Source: Amphritea atlantica
GTDB lineage: Bacteria; Pseudomonadota; Gammaproteobacteria; Pseudomonadales; Balneatricaceae
Assembly (NCBI RefSeq): GCF_900111095.1
Contig: NZ_FOGB01000004.1
Span: 295,544 to 359,543, forward strand
DNA: 64,000 nt
Direction of reading: 5' to 3'
Of the stretch, positions 43,381 to 53,815 are shown in pieces. The number at the start of each line of letters is the position of its first letter. Position 1 is the first letter of the stretch. The notes under the pieces were generated by a model. The model was not told the origin of the DNA and did no database searches. It saw nothing but the letters and a program-made list of their open reading frames with translations. The position numbers and the translations under genes are program-made.

Positions 43381-44232
43381 TTAGTGCGGAGTGATCCCCC
43401 GGATGGTTTCAGACCTGCGACGCAGATATTCTACGGTAGTTAGCAGCAGTATCGACATACATACCAGCAGCGTTGCCACTGCCAGAATAGTCGGGCTGAT
43501 CTGCTCACGAATACCGGCCCACATCTGCATTGGCACTGTCCGTTGCTCAGCACCGGCGATAAACAGTGCAACGACGACTTCATCAACAGAGGTCATCATG
43601 GCAAACAGACCGCCGGAGATTACACCCGTCATAATCAGCGGAACTGTGATTTTAAAAAAGGTGTAAGTTGGCGTGGCTCCAAGGCTGGCTGACGCCTTTA
43701 TCAGGTTGTTATCAAAATTACTCAGGGTTGCTGTCACCGTAATCACCACAAAGGGGGTGCCCAGTGCGGTGTGTGCCAGAATCAGACCTGCATAACTTTG
43801 TGATACTCCGATTGAGGAATAGAAAAAGAACATTCCCGCTGCAGATATGATTAATGGAACAATCATTGGTGAGATCAATAACCCCATTATGACGCCTTTG
43901 AAAGGCAGTTCAGACCTGCTTAACCCCAGTGCAGCGAGGGTACCCAGAACCATCGAGAGGAAGGTCGAGCAAACTGCCACAATAAAGGTGTTTTGTAGCG
44001 CATTCATCCAGCGCTCGCTGTTGATAAACTCTTCGTACCAGCGTAGCGAAAATGCGTCTGGATCAAGAGCGAGCATCCCCTGGCTAAAGCTGAAGTAGGG
44101 CTCAACATTAAATGACAGAGGGATAATAATAATCAGCGGAGATATCAGAAACACAAAGATCATGCCGCAAATTATGCGAAACGCGTAATACCAGAACGTT
44201 TCCAGTGGCCCTGCATACGATGGAAGTGCCAT
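43381..44232 (-). CDS. ABC transporter permease, PotC-like
   Basis: This 283-residue inner-membrane permease has about six helices and the permease EAA-like loop (KASASLGATPTYTFFKITVP). It belongs to the PotC/YdcV group for polyamine-type ABC importers. It lies 4 bp after the PotB-like gene and closes the minus-strand operon potA-potD-potB-potC. The solute may be a polyamine, opine or other small cation and is not determined. Confidence 0.88.
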   Translation of the reverse strand: MALPSYAGPLETFWYYAFRIICGMIFVFLISPLIIIIPLSFNVEPYFSFSQGMLALDPDAFSLRWYEEFINSERWMNALQNTFIVAVCSTFLSMVLGTLAALGLSRSELPFKGVIMGLLISPMIVPLIISAAGMFFFYSSIGVSQSYAGLILAHTALGTPFVVITVTATLSNFDNNLIKASASLGATPTYTFFKITVPLIMTGVISGGLFAMMTSVDEVVVALFIAGAEQRTVPMQMWAGIREQISPTILAVATLLVCMSILLLTTVEYLRRRSETIRGITPH

Positions 44233-44236
44233 AGTT

Positions 44237-45508
44237 TTACCTCAAACTCATCTGATTGTTAGTACCTAATAGGCGGCTATATGCTGCATACAGGCCCAGA
44301 ACAAGAACTAACAGGATAACGCCAAGAGCTGCCGCAAGTCCCCAGTTAAGCGAACTCTGCATATGATACGCAATCATATTGCCGATAAACTGACCGGTCT
44401 GACCACCCACCAGCGCCGGAGTGATGTAGTAACCAATAGCCAGAATAAACACCAGAATCGCGCCGGCAGAGATGCCTGGGACTGATTGAGGCAGATACAC
44501 TTTATAAAAAGCGGTAAACGGTGTTGCGCCTAAGGAGCGGGCCGCCCGCATATAGCTGGGTGGTATGGTCTTCATGACTGAGTAGAGAGGGAGAATCATA
44601 AACGGCAACAGAATATGGGTCATGGTGATCACCGTACCTGTGGCGTTATAGATCATACTCAGCCGGTTATCATCATCCACCAGTCCAAACCAAACCAGAA
44701 CATCATTGATGACCCCCTCGCCCTGAAGCATTGCGATCCATGAAGAGGTTCGTACCAGTAACGAGGTCCAGAACGGCAGTAACACCAATATCATCAGCAT
44801 ATTGGCAATGCGCATTGGTAGTGAGGCCAGCAGATAAGAAACTGGATAGCCAAGCAACAGAGTCATCGCTGTGATTAACAGAGACATCCAGACGGTGCGC
44901 CAGAAGAGCTTGAGATAGATTTGCTGCTGTTCGGGTAAGAACTTAATTTCGCCGGATGGAGTGGTCTCCATATCAAATGCGGCGATATAGTAAGATGCGG
45001 TATATGGACGGGATTCACGTTTAATTACACGCCAGGTATCCAGTTCCCCCCAGTCCGAATTAATCTGTATCAGCTTATCTTTAAAAGGCGGTTTAAGTCT
45101 TGCCGCTTTACGTGCAGAGCCGGTAAGTAAGCTACGCATGCCACTTTTTTCATAGTTTAGCCGGGTGGCTGCTTTACCGATCGTATGGTTTTTCCTGCCG
45201 GTTACAAGATCGTCCACCAGCGCGGCAAAGACTTCCTCCCCGGGTAATTGATTGCTGTCTGCATCCCACTCAGCCACAGCTGCGCTGGTGTTAGGCATAT
45301 ATTCAATGATCTGGGGATTATCTATGGAACGGAATAGCATGGATGCTATAGGTGACACGAAAGTTACCAGAATAAAGATAACCAGTGGCGCCACAAGTAA
45401 CAACGAACGAATCTTTCGGAGGCGTAAAGAGCGATTCATATCAGCGGTTAAGCGCTTCTGCTCTTCGGGGGTTAGTTGGCCATCGGCCTCAACAGTATTT
45501 GCCATCAT
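44237..45508 (-). CDS. ABC transporter permease, PotB-like with large periplasmic insertion
   Basis: This 423-residue permease is longer than the usual 280-320. After a 35-residue cytoplasmic stretch and TM1 (LLVAPLVIFILVTFVSPIAS), about 150 soluble residues follow (SIDNPQIIEYMPNTSA to EIKFLPEQQQIYLKLF) before TM2. The rest is a typical PotB/YdcU permease with EAA loop (RAARSLGATPFTAFYKVYLP). The insertion may contact the binding protein. This longer form is known in some PotB-like proteins, so I report it as unusual but not unique. Confidence 0.87.
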   Translation of the reverse strand: MMANTVEADGQLTPEEQKRLTADMNRSLRLRKIRSLLLVAPLVIFILVTFVSPIASMLFRSIDNPQIIEYMPNTSAAVAEWDADSNQLPGEEVFAALVDDLVTGRKNHTIGKAATRLNYEKSGMRSLLTGSARKAARLKPPFKDKLIQINSDWGELDTWRVIKRESRPYTASYYIAAFDMETTPSGEIKFLPEQQQIYLKLFWRTVWMSLLITAMTLLLGYPVSYLLASLPMRIANMLMILVLLPFWTSLLVRTSSWIAMLQGEGVINDVLVWFGLVDDDNRLSMIYNATGTVITMTHILLPFMILPLYSVMKTIPPSYMRAARSLGATPFTAFYKVYLPQSVPGISAGAILVFILAIGYYITPALVGGQTGQFIGNMIAYHMQSSLNWGLAAALGVILLVLVLGLYAAYSRLLGTNNQMSLR

Positions 45509-45604
45509 ATGGAATACAAAGCCTTTTCTGAAGATGAATCAAAATAGTGGTCTATACAACAAGCCACTTTTGGTGTGAGTCATCATCTAAACTCAGACCA
45601 GTTT

Positions 45605-45671
45605 CTGATATTCAGCAAATCAAATTTGCTGAATATCAGAGCAAACAGCTGAGGAGTCAGATACTCCTCAG
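45605..45671. terminator. Two consecutive hairpins after the binding-protein gene
   Basis: CTGAGGAGT-N5-ACTCCTCAG (45649-45671) and CTGATATTCAGCAAAT-N3-ATTTGCTGAATATCAG (45605-45639, 16-bp perfect arms) lie between the potD-like stop and the potB-like start. No strong T-run follows, so they probably stabilise the upstream message or attenuate transcription into the permeases. Confidence 0.65.
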
Positions 45672-45680
45672 CTTATGGGT

Positions 45681-46781
45681 TTACTGAGCCAGCCAGGCGT
45701 TGAAACGCTGACGCAGTTCGTCACCATTATCAGCCCAGAATTCAGCATCCTTTTTGATTGGAGTTTTGAAGTTTTCAGGGTTTGTAGGCATGTGTGGGTT
45801 CATGTCTACGCCGGTTTCAAGGTGAGTTGATACCAGAGGTGCGGATGACTTACGCGCAGGGCCGTAGGAGATGTATTTAGCCTGGTCAGCAAGACGCTGG
45901 GTATCAGTGGCAAAGCGCAGGTAATCCATAGCCGCTTTCTTATGTGGTGCTCCCTTAGGAATGATATAACCATCCAGCTCGAATACCTGACCATCCCAGA
46001 TGATGGTGAATGGCTGGTTTTCGACAACCTGAGCGTTGAAGATACGACCGTTGTATGCAGAGGCAATGGCAACTTCACCGTCCGCCAGCAGCTGAGGTGG
46101 CTGAGCACCAGCTTCCCACCAGATAACCTGATCTTTAATGGTGTCCAGCTTAGCAAAAGCCCGGTCTACACCTTCAGGGGTTGACAGTACTTCGTAAACC
46201 TTATCGTAGGGAACGCCGTCGGCAACAAGTGCCCATTCGAGGTTCGCATCCGGTTTTTTCTCCAGGGAGCGTTTACCCGGGAATTTTTTGAGATCAAACA
46301 CGTCAGCTACAGTGCTGGGCTTCTCGCCAGGAAAGGCTTCATTGTTATAAGAGAAAAGAGTTGAGTATACGATTGTTGGAACAAAGCACCCATTCAGGGA
46401 ACCCTGGACGAAGTCTTCCATCACCGGTGTGCCGTCAGCTCCTGGATTCAGATCCTTTTCATAGTCCAGTTCCTGCGCAATACCTTCATCACAGGCCAGA
46501 ATGGAATCACCTTCAAGAATATCAAGAACATCCCAGACGACATTACCTGCTTCTATCTGTGCTCGCAGGCCTGCAAGACCATTACCGGCCTTATCTTCAT
46601 CAACAATTTCGATACCGGTTTTAGCGGTAAACGGATTGCTGTATGCCTCACGCTGAGATTTTGTATAAGCGCCACCCCATGATACAACGGTAAGACTGTC
46701 TGCCGCAGATACGGTTGCGGAAGATGTACCGATTGCGGCACCGAGTGCCAGAGCGAGTGACAGTTTTGAAAATTTCTTCAT
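45681..46781 (-). CDS. ABC transporter substrate-binding protein, PotD-like
   Basis: This 366-residue protein has a signal peptide (MKKFSKLSLALALGAAIGTS, cleavage near VSA-AD) and a type-2 periplasmic binding fold of the spermidine/putrescine family (LTVVSWGGAYTKSQREAYSN, VWDVLDILEGDSILACDEG). It differs from the orphan PotD-like protein at 16770-17861. ATG 46781 begins the signal. It serves the PotA/PotB/PotC-like subunits around it. Confidence 0.88.
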   Translation of the reverse strand: MKKFSKLSLALALGAAIGTSSATVSAADSLTVVSWGGAYTKSQREAYSNPFTAKTGIEIVDEDKAGNGLAGLRAQIEAGNVVWDVLDILEGDSILACDEGIAQELDYEKDLNPGADGTPVMEDFVQGSLNGCFVPTIVYSTLFSYNNEAFPGEKPSTVADVFDLKKFPGKRSLEKKPDANLEWALVADGVPYDKVYEVLSTPEGVDRAFAKLDTIKDQVIWWEAGAQPPQLLADGEVAIASAYNGRIFNAQVVENQPFTIIWDGQVFELDGYIIPKGAPHKKAAMDYLRFATDTQRLADQAKYISYGPARKSSAPLVSTHLETGVDMNPHMPTNPENFKTPIKKDAEFWADNGDELRQRFNAWLAQ

Positions 46782-46897
46782 TGTTTTTATCCTCACGAGC
46801 TTTATTAAAGAACGCCTTCTTCTTGAAAACGCCGGACCTGAATCCATCCGTAACTGATGGATTATTACTTTTTATTACTTTTAAATTTCAGTGATTC

Positions 46898-47998
46898 TTA
46901 GACCGGATCCAGTGCCCTGCAGTCATCGACTGACCAGCCAATCGGCACGATTTCACCAACCTGAATACCCCTTTTATCAGTAGAATTAGGAACTTTGATG
47001 ATAAAGTCATCGTGACCACAGACATTCATTCTGACCCGTTTGTGATCGCCCAGATAGATGATCTCTTCAACCTTGCCGCTGAACATATTATCGTATTGTT
47101 CACCGTCCGGATTAATGAATACCCGCTCAGGCCTTAAAGACAACGTGCTGCTCATACCTGCTTTGTCAGTATTAACATCCAGAGCTTTAACAACCTCTCC
47201 TGTAGACAGCGTCACCTGACAAGTACCGTTCTGCGAAGACAATACGGTACCGTTGAGTTTATTGTTTTCACCAATAAACTGGGCAACAAAAGAGTTGATA
47301 GGCTTTTCGTACAGTTCGCTGGGTGGAGCCAGCTGCTGAATGACACCGTCATTGAACACCGCTATACGATTTGACATGGTCAGTGCTTCAGACTGGTCAT
47401 GGGTGACGTAAACTACGGTAACCCCCAGACGTTCATGAATATGCTTAATTTCGTACTGCATCTGCTCCCGCAGATTTTTATCCAGTGCACCCAGCGGCTC
47501 ATCCATCAGAATCAGGTCGGGTTCAAATACCAGGGCGCGAGCTACGGCAACACGCTGTTGCTGTCCACCAGAGAGCTGGGCTGGTCGCCGGTTGCCAAAA
47601 CTCCCCAGCTCTACCATATCCAGGGCTCTTTTAACCCGGGTTTCAATATCAGAAGAGGTCATGTTGCGGACTTTAAGGGGGAAAGCAAGGTTTTCGGCGA
47701 CGGTCATATGAGGGAAGAGGGCGTAGTTCTGAAACACCATACCGATGCCCCGCTTATGGGGGGCTACGTCGTTAATTGCCTCGCCGTTCAGATAGATATT
47801 TCCTTTTGTCGCGGTTTCGAATCCCGCCAGCATCATTAAGGAAGTTGTTTTTCCCGAGCCGGATGGCCCGAGCATGGTTAGAAACTCACCGCGTGGAACG
47901 TCAATATTCAGATCTTTTACTACTAGAGTTCTGCCATCGTAGCTTTTCTGAACACCCTCAAATCGTACAAAAGCCTCATTGGAAGCTGAATTTTCCAT
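46898..47998 (-). CDS. ABC transporter ATP-binding protein, PotA-like
   Basis: This 366-residue ATPase has Walker [18 protein letters not shown]-loop [17 protein letters not shown], signature [15 protein letters not shown], Walker [13 protein letters not shown], the H-loop THDQSEAL and a C-terminal TOBE domain ([12 protein letters not shown]). It is the first gene of the minus-strand operon. A 116-bp gap to the binding protein includes a small dyad (AATCCATC-N7-GATGGATT, 46841-46863). It is the motor for a polyamine-type importer. Confidence 0.9.
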   Translation of the reverse strand: MENSASNEAFVRFEGVQKSYDGRTLVVKDLNIDVPRGEFLTMLGPSGSGKTTSLMMLAGFETATKGNIYLNGEAINDVAPHKRGIGMVFQNYALFPHMTVAENLAFPLKVRNMTSSDIETRVKRALDMVELGSFGNRRPAQLSGGQQQRVAVARALVFEPDLILMDEPLGALDKNLREQMQYEIKHIHERLGVTVVYVTHDQSEALTMSNRIAVFNDGVIQQLAPPSELYEKPINSFVAQFIGENNKLNGTVLSSQNGTCQVTLSTGEVVKALDVNTDKAGMSSTLSLRPERVFINPDGEQYDNMFSGKVEEIIYLGDHKRVRMNVCGHDDFIIKVPNSTDKRGIQVGEIVPIGWSVDDCRALDPV

Positions 47999-48798
47999 CT
48001 GCTGTTATGCCTCGCTACCAGTTATTTTTATTGCCCGCAAATTAAAAAATCTGTAGTGGGATACTGTTTCATCTCTCCTATTACACTACGATAATACGAA
48101 GTGTGAGTGCAAACATAACCTTTAAAAACCTATAATTAAGTCTATCAGGACTGTTTGCATGCCTAAAAATTACCAAATTCACTGCAAAAATTGACTATTT
48201 ACGACATTTTACTATTCTGGCTTATCTCCTCTCTGTCCGGATTGCTCTTGTTTACATTGCTTCAAGTTGGTGCATGTTGTATCGAGAGAATGGCTATTTT
48301 GAGTGCCATAGTTCCCGTTTTGTCTTTATTGCCCTATTCTGGATTTTCGACGTCAGGATTAATAACTGGCGTGCGCTCCAATAAAGTGCTCAGGTCGATC
48401 CAGTGGCTGATCATCGATCTGCTTAGCCTGGGCTGCAGATAAGTCACCTGCCGACCCAGAAGCCTGCTCACCTCAGGTTCCTCCTCTTAAGTTCTTATGG
48501 CTTTTATCATTGTCCGGCGTTTTTAAATGAGGTCATAAACCCTGGCAATACGCTCTGCCAGGCTAAAATATGCCCTGTCAGACTGAATAGTTATCCGTAA
48601 TCACTGCCTGTAACCTTTTAAGAATAGATTATTGTTGTGTAATTGCACCCTGATCTTGTTTTTTATCAGTTTAGGTATGTTTCCTGCAGTCTCTCTATTC
48701 CAGGGCAGCATGGTTTAATAAAGCACGCATTAATTGCTCCAGTTTGGTGCGTTTTATTGAGGGCTTCGATTTGGCTGCACAACTATGGGAGGGAGGCG
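47999..48798. other. 800-bp divergent interval without a supported gene
   Basis: This must hold the promoters of the potA-like operon (leftward) and the glucosylglycerate operon (rightward). The stretch 48191-48442 can be read as an 83-residue hydrophobic peptide with a TTG start, but it lacks a good ribosome-binding site. No clear operator, repeat or RNA was recognised. Confidence 0.4.
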
Positions 48799-49683
48799 AT
48801 GACTCAAAAAATTCTGATCTTTACAGATCTCGATGGTTCACTGTTGGATCACTTCAGTTACAGTTTTAGTCCTGCGCAACCTTTGCTGTCTCTTTTCAAT
48901 GAGATTGGCGTCCCCGTTATCCCTGTGACCAGCAAAACCCGGGCTGAGTTAGCCGTTTTGCGATGCGAACTGGATAACCATGATCCATTTGTAGTCGAAA
49001 ATGGTGCCGCTGTGTTTATTCCCGAAAACTATTTTTCCTCACCTCCCGCAGGTTGTGAGGTGATTGATGGTTTCTACCGTTATCAATTTTCTAAACCCCG
49101 TGAATACTGGACAGACCTGTTGGCGCAGCAGGAGGCTGAGTTTGGAGGCGAGTTTGAAACCTTCACCCATTTAGGTGTGGAAGGTATCCGGGCATCGACT
49201 GGGTTAACGGAAAGTGCTGCGCAACAGGCCAGTAAGCGGGAGTTTAGTGAACCCGTTCTGTGGCTCGGATTAGATGAGCGAAAGTTGCGTTTTATCGAAA
49301 CGCTCAGAGAAGCGGGGGCCACGGTGCTCCAGGGGGGGCGCTTTCTCCATGTCACCGGAGCCGGTAATAAAGGTAAGGCGTTGCAATGGTTGTCAGAACA
49401 GTATCGTGCTGAATATCCGGACAGTGCGTTATTAACCATCGCTGCAGGAGATAGTGACAACGATGTTGATATGTTGCAGGTGGCAGATTGTGCTGTGGTG
49501 GTTCGTTCACCTGTGCATTCACCTCCTGAAGTCCCGCATCAGCATCTCTATCTGTCCCGGCAAACAGGTCCGCAAGGGTGGGTTGAAGGGGTTAACTGGT
49601 TTTTGGGTGCAGCAGACAGGCCTGAGACTATAGATTCAATAGAATACCTTCGTACGAAGTTAAGGAGTCGTTGTTATGGGTGA
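48799..49683 (+). CDS. mpgP: Mannosyl/glucosyl-3-phosphoglycerate phosphatase (HAD-IIB)
   Basis: This 294-residue HAD-superfamily enzyme has motif I FTDLDGSLLDH, motif II VTSKTRAE and motif IV AAGDSDNDVDML, in MpgP/GpgP-type context. It should remove the phosphate from glucosyl- (or mannosyl-) 3-phosphoglycerate to give the compatible solute. GGGAGG precedes ATG 48799. It overlaps the synthase gene by 8 bp, which fits a two-step pathway. The sugar specificity is inferred from the next genes. Confidence 0.85.
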   Translation: MTQKILIFTDLDGSLLDHFSYSFSPAQPLLSLFNEIGVPVIPVTSKTRAELAVLRCELDNHDPFVVENGAAVFIPENYFSSPPAGCEVIDGFYRYQFSKPREYWTDLLAQQEAEFGGEFETFTHLGVEGIRASTGLTESAAQQASKREFSEPVLWLGLDERKLRFIETLREAGATVLQGGRFLHVTGAGNKGKALQWLSEQYRAEYPDSALLTIAAGDSDNDVDMLQVADCAVVVRSPVHSPPEVPHQHLYLSRQTGPQGWVEGVNWFLGAADRPETIDSIEYLRTKLRSRCYG

Positions 49684-50902
49684 TTTTTATCAGAATGGCA
49701 TTATCACCACCCTGCACAATCTGTCGAACAGACCGATTGAGGATGTCGAAGAAGAGCTGACCCGGTTTGCCAGAAAGAGGCCTTTAGCACTGATTCTGCC
49801 TTCACTGTTTTCTGAGTTGGAGGGGCCGGCGCTCGGCCATATTATTGATGAGATCAGTAAAGTCCCCTATCTGTCGGAGATTGTTATTGGGCTGGACCGG
49901 GCGAATGAAGAGCAGTTTCGCTATGCTCGTTCATTCTTTAATAAGCTACCCCAGCATCACCGTATTCTATGGAATGATGGTCCGCGGCTCAGAGCACTGG
50001 ACGCCGAACTTCAGACATTGAAGCTGGCACCAAAAGAGGCCGGGAAGGGGCGTAATGTCTGGTATTGCATGGGGTATGTTCTGGCATCGGGGCGGGCAGA
50101 ATCGGTGGCGTTGCATGACTGTGATGTGGTGACTTACAGTCGCGAGATGCTGGCCAGACTGATCTATCCGGTAGCCAACCCCCAGTTCAACTATGAGTTC
50201 TGCAAAGGATTTTATGCCCGGGTTGCGGATGGCAAGATCAATGGCCGTGTCAGCCGGCTGTTGGTAACCCCTTTGTTGAGGGCGCTGAAGCGGGTGTTTG
50301 GTGAGATTGAGTATCTGCAGTTTCTGGATAGTTTTCGTTATCCCTTAGCGGGCGAATTTTCATTTCGCCGGGATGTGCTCACCGATATTCGCATCCCCAG
50401 TGACTGGGGACTGGAGATCGGAGTGCTATCGGAAATGCAACGAAACTACGCTAACAACCGTTTATGTCAGGTGGATATTGCGGACCAGTATGACCATAAG
50501 CATCAGAATCTTTCGCTGGATGATAAGAATGCCGGGCTGTCGAAGATGTCGATTGACATCACCAAGTCATTGTTTCGCAAGTTAGCAACCCAGGGATATA
50601 CCTTCAATACTGAAACCTTCCGATCGGTCAAAGCGACCTATTTTCGTATTGCGCTGGATTTTGTTGAAACCTATCACAATGATGCAATGATGAATGGTTT
50701 ACAGCTGGATATTCACGAGGAGGAGATGGCCGTCGAGATGTTCTCGCGTAATATTATCACTGCCGGAGAGCAATTCCTGAGTAATCCGATGGAAACCCCC
50801 TTTATTCCCAGTTGGAGCCGGGTCTCCAGTGCGATGCCTGAGGTGTTTGACCGGCTTATTGAAGCGGTAGAACTGGATCATCAAGAGTTTATGGCGGAAT
50901 AA
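49676..50902 (+). CDS. gpgS: Glucosyl-3-phosphoglycerate synthase-like glycosyltransferase
   Basis: This 408-residue family 81-like glycosyltransferase has [20 protein letters not shown], a metal-binding [17 protein letters not shown]-like [11 protein letters not shown] and [11 protein letters not shown]. GpgS uses an NDP-glucose and 3-phosphoglycerate to make glucosyl-3-phosphoglycerate. TAAGGAG lies eight bases before the start. The following phosphorylase gene begins 1 bp after the stop. Glucosylglycerate is an osmolyte or nitrogen-starvation solute in some marine bacteria. Confidence 0.88.
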   Translation: MGDFYQNGIITTLHNLSNRPIEDVEEELTRFARKRPLALILPSLFSELEGPALGHIIDEISKVPYLSEIVIGLDRANEEQFRYARSFFNKLPQHHRILWNDGPRLRALDAELQTLKLAPKEAGKGRNVWYCMGYVLASGRAESVALHDCDVVTYSREMLARLIYPVANPQFNYEFCKGFYARVADGKINGRVSRLLVTPLLRALKRVFGEIEYLQFLDSFRYPLAGEFSFRRDVLTDIRIPSDWGLEIGVLSEMQRNYANNRLCQVDIADQYDHKHQNLSLDDKNAGLSKMSIDITKSLFRKLATQGYTFNTETFRSVKATYFRIALDFVETYHNDAMMNGLQLDIHEEEMAVEMFSRNIITAGEQFLSNPMETPFIPSWSRVSSAMPEVFDRLIEAVELDHQEFMAE

Positions 50903-50903
50903 G

Positions 50904-52655
50904 ATGGATAGTGTTTTAAATACAGCAAGCGAACAGCTGGCCAGCCAGATTGAGAACCACCTGCAGACTATCTACCAGGGATTTGAGACTGATATTGCTC
51001 AGCTGGTCTCCGATCTGATATCTATTATGCGTCTGGGTAGTGTGGAGCAGGTTCCTGTTCCCTATCAGAATCACTGGAGCCAGCAGGACGTTATTCTCAT
51101 TACCTACGGTGACAGTCTGCTGCGTACTGATGAGCGGGCGATGACAACCCTGCACCGATTTCTCAATGAGCAGTGCGATGGCGTGATTAACGGTGTGCAT
51201 GTGCTGCCTTTTTTTCCCTACAGTTCAGATGATGGTTTTGCGGTGAGCGACTATTATGAGGTGCGTGAATCGGTGGGGGAGTGGCAGGATATCCAGCGGC
51301 TTTCGGCTGAGTACCGGCTAATGTCTGATCTGGTGATCAATCATGGTTCCGGTGAGAGTGAATGGTTTCAGCATTTTATAAAAGGTGAGGGGCCAGGGCA
51401 TGATTACTACTTCACCACCAGCCCCGATGAAAATCTGACTGAAGTGGTTCGGCCACGGACCAGCCCGCTGTTAAGAGAGGTACAGACCACGGATGGGTTA
51501 AAGTATGTATGGTGTACTTTCAGTCACGACCAGATCGATTTTGATTTCCGTAACACCGGGGTTTTGAAAGAGTTCGTTAATATTGTTCGCTTCTATCTCG
51601 ATCAGGGCGTCAATATTTTCCGTCTCGATGCCATCGCATTTCTGTGGAAAGAAGCGGGCACCAGTTGTCTCAATCTTGAGCAGACCCATGAAGTGGTGAG
51701 ACTGTTGCGTACCCTGATCGAATATGCCTGCCCTTCCGCCATGATAATCACTGAGACAAATATTCCCAGCCGGGAAAACCTCTCCTATTTTGGTAACGCG
51801 AACGAAGCACACTGTGTTTACAATTTTTCACTGCCGCCGTTATTGCTTCATGCCCTGATCACCGGACAGAATTTTTATCTGAAGCAGTGGATGATGAGTA
51901 TGCCGCCGGCACAGGATGGCACTGCATTTTTCAATTTCATCGCTTCTCACGATGGTATCGGCCTGCGTCCGGTAGAGGGCATCCTGCCGGATAGTGAAGT
52001 GGATCTGATGATAGCTACCATGCAGGATTTTGGTGGTCATGTATCCTGGCGGGCGCTGGACGATGGCGGCAAGAAACCCTATGAAATTAATATTGCATTA
52101 TTTGAGGCGTTGCAGGGAACCGTTGGAGGTAAAGATGAGTGGGGAGAAGCCCGTTTTCTTTGTGCGCATACCATTATGCTGGCGCTTGAAGGGATTCCGG
52201 GACTCTATCTTCACAGCTTACTGGGCACCCAGAACGATCACGAACGGGTTAAGGCTACCGGTCACTTTCGCTCAATTAACCGACATCAATGGGATTATAG
52301 CGAGTTAGAACAGTTACTCACGGATCAGACAAGCCACCATCACCGCGTTTTTACAGCGATGAAGCATCTGATCTCCATCCGCGCTCAGCAGAAAGCGTTC
52401 CATCCAAACGGCACTCAGTTTACTCTGCATCTGGGGGAGCAGGTTTTCGGTTTCTGGCGTCAGAGTATCGACCGCACTCAGAATATATTTTGTCTGAATA
52501 ATATCAGTGCTGAGTCTGCGACATTATCGCTGTCAGATCTGAATCTTATCCAGACTCAGGACTGGCGCGATCTGCTCAGTGGTCAACGCTATGAGGATCT
52601 GTTGGGGAGCATCGAACTGGCACCCTATCAGAGTATCTGGCTCTCTAATCGCTGA
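50904..52655 (+). CDS. GH13 sugar phosphorylase, probable glucosylglycerate phosphorylase
   Basis: This 583-residue (beta/alpha)8 enzyme is of GH13 subfamily 18, with catalytic nucleophile Asp in [17 protein letters not shown], acid/base Glu in IITETNIPS and the third acid in [12 protein letters not shown]. Subfamily 18 includes sucrose phosphorylase and glucosylglycerate phosphorylase (YcjM). Operon position after gpgS makes glucosylglycerate the likely substrate, releasing glucose 1-phosphate and glycerate. It has no signal peptide and is cytoplasmic. Synthesis and breakdown genes in one operon is notable. Confidence 0.85.
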   Translation: MDSVLNTASEQLASQIENHLQTIYQGFETDIAQLVSDLISIMRLGSVEQVPVPYQNHWSQQDVILITYGDSLLRTDERAMTTLHRFLNEQCDGVINGVHVLPFFPYSSDDGFAVSDYYEVRESVGEWQDIQRLSAEYRLMSDLVINHGSGESEWFQHFIKGEGPGHDYYFTTSPDENLTEVVRPRTSPLLREVQTTDGLKYVWCTFSHDQIDFDFRNTGVLKEFVNIVRFYLDQGVNIFRLDAIAFLWKEAGTSCLNLEQTHEVVRLLRTLIEYACPSAMIITETNIPSRENLSYFGNANEAHCVYNFSLPPLLLHALITGQNFYLKQWMMSMPPAQDGTAFFNFIASHDGIGLRPVEGILPDSEVDLMIATMQDFGGHVSWRALDDGGKKPYEINIALFEALQGTVGGKDEWGEARFLCAHTIMLALEGIPGLYLHSLLGTQNDHERVKATGHFRSINRHQWDYSELEQLLTDQTSHHHRVFTAMKHLISIRAQQKAFHPNGTQFTLHLGEQVFGFWRQSIDRTQNIFCLNNISAESATLSLSDLNLIQTQDWRDLLSGQRYEDLLGSIELAPYQSIWLSNR

Positions 52656-52918
52656 AAAGTACTGAGAAAATCTACCAGCCGGAGCGCGACAGCGGGTGCC
52701 TGACCATCTGAATTTCGGGATTAAAGTCGTGTCTGTCTTGCTGAGCTTTTCGTCGAGTACCGCCTGGTGTGCTCAAAGTGGTCTGTGTGATGTGGTATGG
52801 GAGTAGAAGGCCGGTCTCTCTGTACCTGTTTTAGTGACAATCTTCTGTTCTCTTATTAATCAGTAGTGGTAGAGTGATCCTGTGTCGATCTCTTAGTTAT
52901 AATCGTTATGGGGAGTTT

Positions 52919-53755
52919 ATGGCAATAAAGCCGAAGCCTTACCTGATTCCGTCCCGTCCAGAGATATTGCTGAAACTCGCAACACTGCTCAAGTCAGCTG
53001 AGCCTGATGTCGGCGCTGTCGTTAACCTGTTGAAGACTGATGTGTCCTTATATACCGTTGTGTTATCCACGGTTAACAGTCCCCTGTTTTCAAGGGTAGG
53101 GCGGTTGTCTTCACTACAGCAGGCGGTCATGCGTTTGGGCTTCAAACGCTTACAAACGCTGATTACGGTGATCTCATTAAAACGTTCTTTATCGAAAACA
53201 GGGCGTCTTGACCGGTTTTGGGATACCTCCACCGAAGTCGCTGAACTGGCGGCCCGGCTAGCCGGCATTTTATCAGTTGATAATCCTGATGAGGCCTATG
53301 CACTGGGAATGGTACACGATTGTGGTGTGCCACTGATGATGGAGTCCTTTAGTGATTATCGTCGTTTTCTGAATGCCCTTGAAGGGAGTGATCTGGCCGG
53401 TTTAAGCAGCCTGGAACGGCAGCAATATGGTGTTGATCACTTCACGCTCGGTGCAGAAATTGCCGCTGCCTGGCATATGCCGGAGTCGGTATGCGGTGCG
53501 ATTAAACTACAACTGCACTATCCGTTAGAGCTTTTAAAGCCGTCTGCTGCAATTAATGACAGGAGCAAGGCGTTATTCTGTCTGGTGCTTCTGGCAAAAG
53601 ATATCAGCGGGCAGTATCGCCGCTTTTGGCGACTGAATACTCCCCGGGAGTCATGGCTGGAATTAAAACCTGCTCTGGAATATCTGGGCTTGCCGGATAT
53701 TGACTATCTGGATATCCGGGATGATTGTTTAGATCAGCTTGAGCGGGTTCGTTGA
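52919..53755 (+). CDS. HDOD-domain protein
   Basis: This 278-residue protein has an HDOD (HD-related output) domain (LPS-like RPEILLKLATLLKSAEPDVG, VLSTVNSPLFSRVGRLSSLQ, RLGFKRLQTLITVISLKRSL, GMVHDCGVPLMMESFSDY). HDOD proteins are signalling modules without catalytic HD residues in many cases. The start is ATG 52919, after GGGGAG. It converges on rnr, with a hairpin between. It may interact with second-messenger or chemotaxis proteins. Confidence 0.85.
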   Translation: MAIKPKPYLIPSRPEILLKLATLLKSAEPDVGAVVNLLKTDVSLYTVVLSTVNSPLFSRVGRLSSLQQAVMRLGFKRLQTLITVISLKRSLSKTGRLDRFWDTSTEVAELAARLAGILSVDNPDEAYALGMVHDCGVPLMMESFSDYRRFLNALEGSDLAGLSSLERQQYGVDHFTLGAEIAAAWHMPESVCGAIKLQLHYPLELLKPSAAINDRSKALFCLVLLAKDISGQYRRFWRLNTPRESWLELKPALEYLGLPDIDYLDIRDDCLDQLERVR

Positions 53756-53763
53756 GCAATAAG

Positions 53764-53792
53764 GCCGATGCTTAATTTTCTTAAGGATCGGC
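53764..53792. terminator. Hairpin between convergent HDOD and rnr genes
   Basis: GCCGATGCTTAA and TTAAGGATCGGC pair with one mismatch around loop TTTTC. It lies between the HDOD stop (53755) and the rnr stop (53816), so it can act as a bidirectional terminator, though T-runs are weak. Confidence 0.6.
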
Positions 53793-53815
53793 TTAATCAG
53801 ATATCCGCCTGTGAC

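Noticed and set aside
48191..48442. 83-codon hydrophobic frame in the 800-bp divergent gap
   Set aside because: TTG start, no good ribosome-binding site, and no family resemblance.
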